A DNA stretch of 11,446 bases from NCBI GenBank assembly GCA_000435515.1, contig FR884179.1, positions 134,058 through 145,503 of the forward strand, given 5' to 3'. The DNA is from Firmicutes bacterium CAG:582 (GTDB taxonomy: Bacteria; Bacillota_I; Bacilli_A; RF39; UBA660). Of this stretch, positions 7,158-11,446 are shown one piece after another. The notes under the pieces were generated by a model. The model saw only the letters and a list, made by a program, of their open reading frames with translations, made no database searches and was not told where the DNA came from. The position numbers and the translations under genes are program-made. The stretch's first letter is position 1. The number at the start of each line of letters is the position of its first letter.

Positions 7158-8350
7158 TATTTATCATCAAAATTGATGTTTTTATCAAGTTCAACATCAT
7201 TAACTTTATATCTTCTATTATTTTGAATAAATTTTAGGAATTTGTTTAAAGAAAGAACTATTAAAGCTAATATAAAGAAGTAGGCTATACCAAATACCGT
7301 AAACTCAGGTTGACTCTTTGTAAGCAATCCAATTACGGATGCACCAGCACTCATACTTGTTACCAACGTTAAACTGTTAATAGATTTATTGCTAACATCA
7401 CTTTTTAAACCATTGAATAACTTTTGAGCAGATGAAACATAGTTTTTAGTCATACTCCATAAATATTTAATATAATCTAACGTATCTTTTAAAGTTTCAT
7501 ATCTATAACCTGAAATATTTAAAAATTCAACAAGTTCTTTATCGCTTTTAGCAATCTTTTCACGAGTTGGTAAATATGTACTCATTTGATTAATACGACC
7601 TTCAATCAAAGTTATTGTCTTTGCATATGATTCAAGTTTAGTATTAAATGAAACTATATCAGCACCCTTAACACTTGCACGGTCTTTAACATTATCAATT
7701 TTTTCCCAAATAATTCTATGAAGATTTAAATATCTATGCAATTGACCTTTAAATTCTCTTATGAATATTTGCTCTTCAATATATCTTTCAATATTTTCAG
7801 TTTCAGCTTTCTTATTATTAATAAAATAATAAACGTCTCCTCTGATAACATCATACTTCTCATTATCAAATTCAAAATATTTTTGTTTATCAGTTCTTGT
7901 TAACAACGTATTCATTTCCTCTTTTGTAGCTTTATCAGTTACAACAAAGTATGGATAAACTGTTTCAATATGAGCAAGTTCCTTTGGAACTGGTGCTCCT
8001 AAACTGAATAAATAGCTGAAAGCTGGAGACAGTTTAGTTTCATAATAATCTGTTAATGCATCAATATCGGCAAATAAAGTATCTTCACTTACATTATGAT
8101 TGTTCAAAATGATTAACCCATCTTCAAATATTTTTACTTTAATATTTAATGCCGTGGTAAATTCAATATATTCTTCACCTTGAACACCATAATCAATTCT
8201 ACCGATTTGTAAGTTTTTACGATATTCGATTAACTTGTCTTGATCAAGAGCAAGTTTAGTTGTTGCCTCTCTTAAAAAATCATAAATTTCAGATAGTTGT
8301 AACATTGTTCTTTGAAACCAACCACCTATATAAACGTTATTTATCTTCAT
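7157..8350 (-). CDS. Unknown 397-residue protein with two C-terminal membrane helices
   Basis: I do not recognise the family. The first 190 or so residues look like a mixed alpha/beta soluble domain (for example EYIEFTTALNIKVKIFEDG and VYPYFVVTD). Residues about 190-315 are long, charged helices. Two hydrophobic helices follow near 325-343 and 349-372, joined by a short loop, and the end is a basic then acidic tail (NNRRYKVNDVELDK). No signal peptide is seen, so the N-terminal part is probably cytoplasmic. This order resembles CorA-type transporters or RMD1/DUF155 proteins, but the CorA GMN motif is absent. The SD AGAGGTG lies directly upstream of ATG 8350, overlapping the stop of the GNAT gene. 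Its one-base overlap with the ABC exporter gene suggests the two proteins act together. Confidence 0.8.
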   Translation of the reverse strand: MKINNVYIGGWFQRTMLQLSEIYDFLREATTKLALDQDKLIEYRKNLQIGRIDYGVQGEEYIEFTTALNIKVKIFEDGLIILNNHNVSEDTLFADIDALTDYYETKLSPAFSYLFSLGAPVPKELAHIETVYPYFVVTDKATKEEMNTLLTRTDKQKYFEFDNEKYDVIRGDVYYFINNKKAETENIERYIEEQIFIREFKGQLHRYLNLHRIIWEKIDNVKDRASVKGADIVSFNTKLESYAKTITLIEGRINQMSTYLPTREKIAKSDKELVEFLNISGYRYETLKDTLDYIKYLWSMTKNYVSSAQKLFNGLKSDVSNKSINSLTLVTSMSAGASVIGLLTKSQPEFTVFGIAYFFILALIVLSLNKFLKFIQNNRRYKVNDVELDKNINFDDK

Positions 8351-8359
8351 AAAACACCT

Positions 8360-8797
8360 CTAAATACTTTTTGAAAAGAATTTTGCATCAATAACTTCAA
8401 AGCCATAATTTTTATAACAAGCATGAGCTGCTTCTCTAAAGTTTTTGCTCCATAACTCTAAAGCAATACAATTTCTACTTTTAGCTATTTGAGTAACAAA
8501 GTCTAACATATGTGTTGCAATATTATGTCTACGATATTCTGGTTTAACACAAACATGATTTAATATTGCATATGTTTCCATTCCTTCATACATTGTTGGT
8601 ATAATTGTTACTTTTACATGAGCAACAAGTAAACCATCCATATAACCATTGATATATATTTGATTCTCATCAAATAAAGTTTTTCTAAAACTTGTTTTTG
8701 CAAATTCATATGACGTGTTTTCATTAAAACATTCATTACATAAATCCACTATTTCTTCAACATCATTTAATGTCGCGATTTTAAAATCTACATTCAT
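8360..8797 (-). CDS. GNAT family N-acetyltransferase
   Basis: 145 residues, the usual single-domain GNAT length. The acetyl-CoA binding motif A is at 82-98 (VCVKPEYRRHNIATHML), with the R/Q-x-x-G-x-A loop read as RRHNIA, an Asn replacing the first Gly. The C-terminal motif B (AHACYKNYGFEVID, 124-137) is typical. The acceptor is unknown; family members acetylate small molecules, antibiotics or protein N-termini. It is the first gene of the operon with the 397-residue protein and the ABC exporter, with GGG five bases before ATG 8797 as a modest SD. Modification of a molecule that the ABC protein then moves is possible, but the sequence gives no direct support. Confidence 0.9.
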   Translation of the reverse strand: MNVDFKIATLNDVEEIVDLCNECFNENTSYEFAKTSFRKTLFDENQIYINGYMDGLLVAHVKVTIIPTMYEGMETYAILNHVCVKPEYRRHNIATHMLDFVTQIAKSRNCIALELWSKNFREAAHACYKNYGFEVIDAKFFSKSI

Positions 8798-8821
8798 ACT
8801 ATCCCTACCCTAACTATTCTC

Positions 8822-8850
8822 AGTCTATAATACCCCTCCAATTTTGTCAA
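8822..8850 (-). promoter_or_regulatory. Sigma-A-type promoter of the GNAT-unknown-ABC operon
   Basis: Minus-strand TTGACA (8850-8845) is a perfect -35. At a 17-base spacer lies TAGACT (8827-8822), four of six matches to TATAAT. The leader before ATG 8797 would be short (about 20 bases). Confidence 0.65.
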
Positions 8851-8884
8851 CATCTTCACACATAGTTTACAAATAATCGACATC

Positions 8885-8909
8885 AAAAAAAGAGTAAGCA
8901 CTTTACTCT
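8885..8909 (-). terminator. Rho-independent terminator after glf
   Basis: On the minus strand AGAGTAA (8909-8903) pairs with TTACTCT (8897-8891) around a five-base loop and is followed by six T (8890-8885). The left arm contains the end of glf including its TAA stop. It separates this operon from the promoter of the next one, about 35 bases further on. Confidence 0.85.
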
Positions 8910-9997
8910 AATTCTAAATCTAATGCATTCTTAATTACATCATCCATATCATAATATCTATAATCTCCAAGTCTTCCACCAAAAATAACTTTGTCTTCAA
9001 TAGAAGCAAGATTTCGATACTCTAATGCAAGATTATTATTCTTTTCATCATTAACTGTATAAAAAGGTTCCATACCTTCCAACATATCACTTGGATATTC
9101 ATATGTAACAACTGTCTTAGCTGAATTATTAAACTCGAAATGTTTATGTTCAATAACTCTTGTATAAGGAACTTCTCTACCAGTATAGTTAACTACAGCA
9201 TTTCCCTGAAAATTATCAACATCCAATATTTTAGTTTCAAACTTTAAAGATCTATATTCCAAACGTCCTAAAGAATAATTATAAAATTCATCAAGGCGAC
9301 CAGTATAGATAACTTTTTTTGCCATATTCATATACTCTTCTTTTTTATCAAAAAAATCTGTATTAAGTCTAACTTCTACACATCCAAGCATACGTTCTAC
9401 CAAAAGAGTATAACCTCCTATTGGAATACCTTGAAAACGATCATTAAAATAATTATTATCATAAACAAATCTTACTGGAAGTCTTTTAATAATCGAAGGA
9501 GGCAAAAGTTTACAATCACGATTCCATTGTTTTTCCGTATAACCTTTTACTAACTTTTCATAAATTGTTCTACCTACTAAAGAAATAGCTTGTTCTTCAA
9601 GATTAGTAATCTCACATCCATCCATTTCTTTTCTTTCTTCTTCAATATGTTTTATTGCATCCATTGGAGTAAATACATCATCCCATATTTTAGCAAACGT
9701 ATTCATATTAAATGGCATATTATAAACCTCATCTTTATATCTAGCTATTGGAGAATTTGTATATCTATTAAACTCTACAAAAGAATTTACAAAATCCCAT
9801 ACATCTTTATAATCTGTATGAAAGATATGTGCTCCATATTTATGAACATTAATTCCTTCAATATTTTCCGTATATACATTTCCAGCTATATGATCTCTTT
9901 TATCAATAACTAATACCTTTTTACCCATTTTATTAAGCCTATAAGCAACAGTTGCTCCAAAAAGACCTGCACCAACAATTAAATAATCATATTTCAC
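8903..9997 (-). CDS. glf: UDP-galactopyranose mutase
   Basis: Flavoenzyme that converts UDP-galactopyranose to UDP-galactofuranose in the cytoplasm, the donor for galactofuranose-containing surface glycans. Seen here: an FAD-binding Rossmann motif VGAGLFG near residue 8, VIDKR about 20 residues later, the conserved KYGAHIFHTD, LPVRFVYDNNYFNDRFQGIP with the active-site Arg region, and the C-terminal GRLGDYRYYDMDDVI that contacts FAD. At 364 residues it matches the normal length of about 365-390. The start is taken as GTG 9997 (MKYDYLIVGAG), because AGGTG (10008-10004) lies six bases upstream. A GTG at 10006 in the same frame would overlap that SD and is less likely. It is the last gene of an operon, 18 bases after a small unknown gene and followed by a strong terminator. 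No galactofuranosyltransferase is seen nearby. Confidence 0.97.
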   Translation of the reverse strand: MKYDYLIVGAGLFGATVAYRLNKMGKKVLVIDKRDHIAGNVYTENIEGINVHKYGAHIFHTDYKDVWDFVNSFVEFNRYTNSPIARYKDEVYNMPFNMNTFAKIWDDVFTPMDAIKHIEEERKEMDGCEITNLEEQAISLVGRTIYEKLVKGYTEKQWNRDCKLLPPSIIKRLPVRFVYDNNYFNDRFQGIPIGGYTLLVERMLGCVEVRLNTDFFDKKEEYMNMAKKVIYTGRLDEFYNYSLGRLEYRSLKFETKILDVDNFQGNAVVNYTGREVPYTRVIEHKHFEFNNSAKTVVTYEYPSDMLEGMEPFYTVNDEKNNNLALEYRNLASIEDKVIFGGRLGDYRYYDMDDVIKNALDLELE

Positions 9998-10015
9998 ATT
10001 TATCACCTAATAAGA

Positions 10016-10309
10016 TTATAATTTATTTTTTATAAATTCACAATAAACATTACTCTTTTCAATACAGATTGACTCTTGATTTAACACGATTAAAATTTTA
10101 TCAACAATGTTTTTTAAAACAATTTCATCTATATCAAGAAGTATATAAATTAAAGTATGTTCTAAAGATGTACTCATGCCACTTGCAATAAAATAAGTAT
10201 ATTTATAATCTTTAAAATATTTATTAATGATACTAATTGATTTATTTATATCTAAAGAAACTTCCGTATCTCGATCATTTAATCCAATATACAAAGTGTA
10301 TTTAATCAT
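10016..10309 (-). CDS. Unknown 97-residue alpha/beta protein
   Basis: Family not identified with confidence. The beginning MIKYTLYIGLNDRDTEVS and the strand-helix-strand pattern (TYFIASGMSTSLEHTLIYILLD) suggest a small ferredoxin-like domain, and the first line faintly resembles DUF3574-type proteins. It has no signal peptide or membrane helix. The start at 10309 has AGAGGTG five to six bases upstream and overlaps the stop of the UPF0316 gene by four bases (ATGA), so the two are translationally coupled. It could be a soluble partner or regulator of that membrane protein (inference). Confidence 0.75.
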   Translation of the reverse strand: MIKYTLYIGLNDRDTEVSLDINKSISIINKYFKDYKYTYFIASGMSTSLEHTLIYILLDIDEIVLKNIVDKILIVLNQESICIEKSNVYCEFIKNKL

Positions 10310-10791
10310 TTTTCACCTCTTATAAATTTAGCATCATTTATAACTATTGAAGCAGATTTATCTATTATATATATGTTATTAACAAGCTCTTTATAATTCT
10401 TTTTATCAACCTCTAAAAATAATATATTCTTATCCTCTCCTTTTAAACTTACAACATCTAAACAAATTGAACTTAATTTTTTTATCTTTTTTTCATTAAC
10501 ACCTTTTAAACTTACTTTTAAAGAATAAATTCCACTTATAAACTTTTCGTTGATAAGCGTTCCAATAAAAGTACCTGTTGCATATCCAAGAGCATAAGAT
10601 ACAATAATACAAAGAGAAGTGCTATTGGAAACAAGTGCTTCTTTAGCTGCATAAAACCAAATGAATATTTCTACAAATGCAATAAGAGATGCCATAATTT
10701 TATTACATTTAACAACAAACATCGTTCTAACACTTGAAAGACTAACATCTAAAATTCTTGATAAAAATATTTTAAAACATAAAATAAGCAT
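10306..10791 (-). CDS. UPF0316 membrane protein (DUF5698 plus DUF2179), YebE-like
   Basis: 161 residues. The N-terminal half has three hydrophobic helices carrying the pattern of UPF0316 proteins: SRILDVSLSSVRTMFVV (about 11-27), AFVEIFIWFYAAKEAL (38-53) and SYALGYATGTFIG (about 65-77). The C-terminal half (about 90-155) is a soluble alpha/beta DUF2179-type domain, a module also found at the end of YitT-like membrane proteins. The biochemical role of the family is not known. It is slightly shorter than typical members (about 170-185 residues) but looks complete. ATG 10791 has AGGTGA a few bases upstream. It is the first gene of the operon leading to glf, with no obvious functional link to galactofuranose. 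Confidence 0.85.
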   Translation of the reverse strand: MLILCFKIFLSRILDVSLSSVRTMFVVKCNKIMASLIAFVEIFIWFYAAKEALVSNSTSLCIIVSYALGYATGTFIGTLINEKFISGIYSLKVSLKGVNEKKIKKLSSICLDVVSLKGEDKNILFLEVDKKNYKELVNNIYIIDKSASIVINDAKFIRGEK

Positions 10792-10815
10792 ATTATCACC
10801 TATTTTATTATGAGT

Positions 10816-10858
10816 AAATATTACCTTTTTATTAGTTTTGCATATTATATCTTGGAGG
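10816..10858 (+). promoter_or_regulatory. Possible sporulation-sigma promoter and SD for the cotJ genes
   Basis: CATATTAT (10841-10848) resembles the CATA-type -10 of sigma-E and sigma-G. AAATATT (10816-10822) resembles the sigma-E -35, but the 18-base spacer is longer than the usual 14-15, so the assignment is weak. In Bacillus subtilis cotJ is transcribed by sigma-E. The SD GGAGG (10854-10858) seven bases before ATG 10866 is clear. Confidence 0.35.
10844..10849 (-). promoter_or_regulatory. Candidate -10 box for the UPF0316-glf operon
   Basis: A perfect TATAAT lies on the minus strand at 10849-10844, about 55 bases before ATG 10791. No clear TTGACA is seen 16-18 bases upstream. A weaker alternative is CATAAT at 10812-10807. 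The box overlaps the -10-like element of the opposite spore-coat promoter. Confidence 0.4.
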
Positions 10859-10865
10859 TTTAATT

Positions 10866-11258
10866 ATGTTATTTGAATTTAATACAAACATCTATGATAA
10901 TAAGTCAGATGAAACATTTGAAATCGATGAAGGTTTTGTAAAAGGTAATTTATTTAAAGATGAATATATCGGATATAAAGACTATAAACCGGCAAAGATA
11001 ACAGTGAAAAATGAAAGAGAAGCTCTTCTTATAAAAATAATGATGTTAGATTTTGCTATAAATGATCTAAATCTATACCTTGCACTTAATCCCGATTGCA
11101 AAGAAAAATATGAAATGTTTACAAAATATTCTTTGATGTATCAAAAATGCTTAGAAGAATATGAAAAGAAATATCAAGTTTTAGAAGTATGTCATGATAC
11201 TTTTGGTAAATATACATACAACTCTAATCCTTGGCCATGGGAGGGTGAAAATGTTTAA
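10866..11258 (+). CDS. cotJB: Spore coat protein: CotJA-like segment fused to CotJB
   Basis: 130 residues in one open frame. Residues about 22-42 (EGFVKGNLFKDEYIGYKDY) match the short C-terminal core of CotJA. Residues 50-127 match CotJB: a helix LDFAINDLNLYLALNPD (61-77), a second helix with YEKKYQ, and the characteristic end NPWPWE (121-126). In B. subtilis CotJA and CotJB are separate proteins of about 80-90 residues, so this gene joins a reduced CotJA to a full CotJB. These proteins are inner-coat components that assemble with CotJC in the mother cell during sporulation. The stop overlaps the cotJC start by eight bases, showing tight coupling. CotJB identity is firm; the CotJA part is a shorter, weaker match. 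Confidence 0.9.
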   Translation: MLFEFNTNIYDNKSDETFEIDEGFVKGNLFKDEYIGYKDYKPAKITVKNEREALLIKIMMLDFAINDLNLYLALNPDCKEKYEMFTKYSLMYQKCLEEYEKKYQVLEVCHDTFGKYTYNSNPWPWEGENV

Positions 11259-11446
11259 GTATGATAAAAAATTGCCATATCCAATCAATATTAAGAAAAA
11301 AGATTTAAAAATGGCAAAATATATTGTTACTCAATTTGGTGGTGCAAATGGTGAACTTGGAGCTGCATTAAGATATTTTTCTCAAAAATTTTCTATGCCA
11401 ACTGAAGAAGGTAAGAATTTACTAAATACAATTGCAACAGAAGAAT
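11251..11446 (+). CDS. cotJC: Spore coat manganese-catalase-like protein CotJC, 3' end beyond window
   Basis: The first 65 codons are present and the gene runs off the right edge; full-length CotJC has about 190 residues. The N-terminus MFKYDKKLPYP and the ferritin-like helix GGANGELGAALRY (30-42) are diagnostic. Glu 35 in that helix corresponds to a metal ligand of manganese catalases, and TEE (63-65) at the edge begins the next ligand motif (usually TEELxH). CotJC is a spore-coat protein with a dimanganese catalase fold, thought to decompose hydrogen peroxide. The ATG lies inside the last codons of the CotJA/CotJB fusion gene, where GAGGG (11241-11245) five bases upstream can serve as SD. 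Confidence 0.95.
   Translation, partial: MFKYDKKLPYPINIKKKDLKMAKYIVTQFGGANGELGAALRYFSQKFSMPTEEGKNLLNTIATEE

Noticed and set aside
7157..8350. CorA magnesium transporter
   Set aside because: The topology is similar, but the GMN motif after the first membrane helix is missing and no other CorA signature was found.
9590..9913. 107-codon plus-strand open frame
   Set aside because: Antisense to glf, which is certain; the product is Ile/Phe/Tyr/Ser-rich without any domain, as expected for a shadow.
9998..10006. Upstream GTG start for glf
   Set aside because: The GTG at 10006 falls within the AGGTG ribosome binding site; GTG 9997 has correct spacing and gives the usual Glf N-terminus.
1..11446. 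CRISPR array, insertion sequence, phage genes, tRNA or rRNA genes
   Set aside because: Looked for regular spaced repeats, transposase or integrase motifs and structural RNA signatures; none was found, and almost all sequence is accounted for by genes.

Overview
The window is strongly A+T-rich with short intergenic gaps and consensus Shine-Dalgarno sites (GGAGG, AGAGGTG). The right end carries spore-coat genes (cotJB-type and cotJC), so the source is an endospore-forming Bacillota. A gut-type Bacilli/Erysipelotrichia-like or Clostridia lineage would fit, but the sequence alone does not separate these.

Layout from left to right. (1) Positions 1-1920, minus strand: a 14-codon gene stub, a free-standing alpha-CTD/helix-hairpin-helix-like protein, a 478-residue helical protein, and in front of it an acidic 30-residue microprotein. 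(2) Positions 1990-2607, plus strand: a divergent, well-promoted gene for a 179-residue coiled-coil protein, ending in a hairpin shared with the convergent operon. (3) Positions 2580-5402, minus strand: a two-gene operon with a DUF6020-type polytopic membrane protein followed by a DPM-like GT2 glycosyltransferase. (4) Positions 5401-8850, minus strand: a three-gene operon with a GNAT acetyltransferase, an unknown protein with two C-terminal membrane segments, and an ABC half-exporter with a divergent signature motif; promoter and terminator are both visible. (5) Positions 8885-10850, minus strand: a three-gene operon with a UPF0316 (DUF5698/DUF2179) membrane protein, a 97-residue unknown protein, and UDP-galactopyranose mutase (glf), again with a clear terminator. 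(6) Positions 10816-11446, plus strand: a fused CotJA-like/CotJB gene overlapping cotJC, which runs off the window.

The functional theme in the middle is the cell envelope. Glf makes UDP-galactofuranose. The GT2 enzyme resembles makers of polyprenyl-phosphate sugars, and the DUF6020 protein could be the membrane transferase that uses such lipid-linked sugars. That link is inference from family resemblance and co-transcription. No dedicated galactofuranosyltransferase is visible. The least explained parts are the microprotein/coiled-coil locus at the left and the partner protein of the ABC exporter.

No tRNA, rRNA, CRISPR array, insertion sequence or phage gene was recognised. No gap between genes exceeds about 120 bases.
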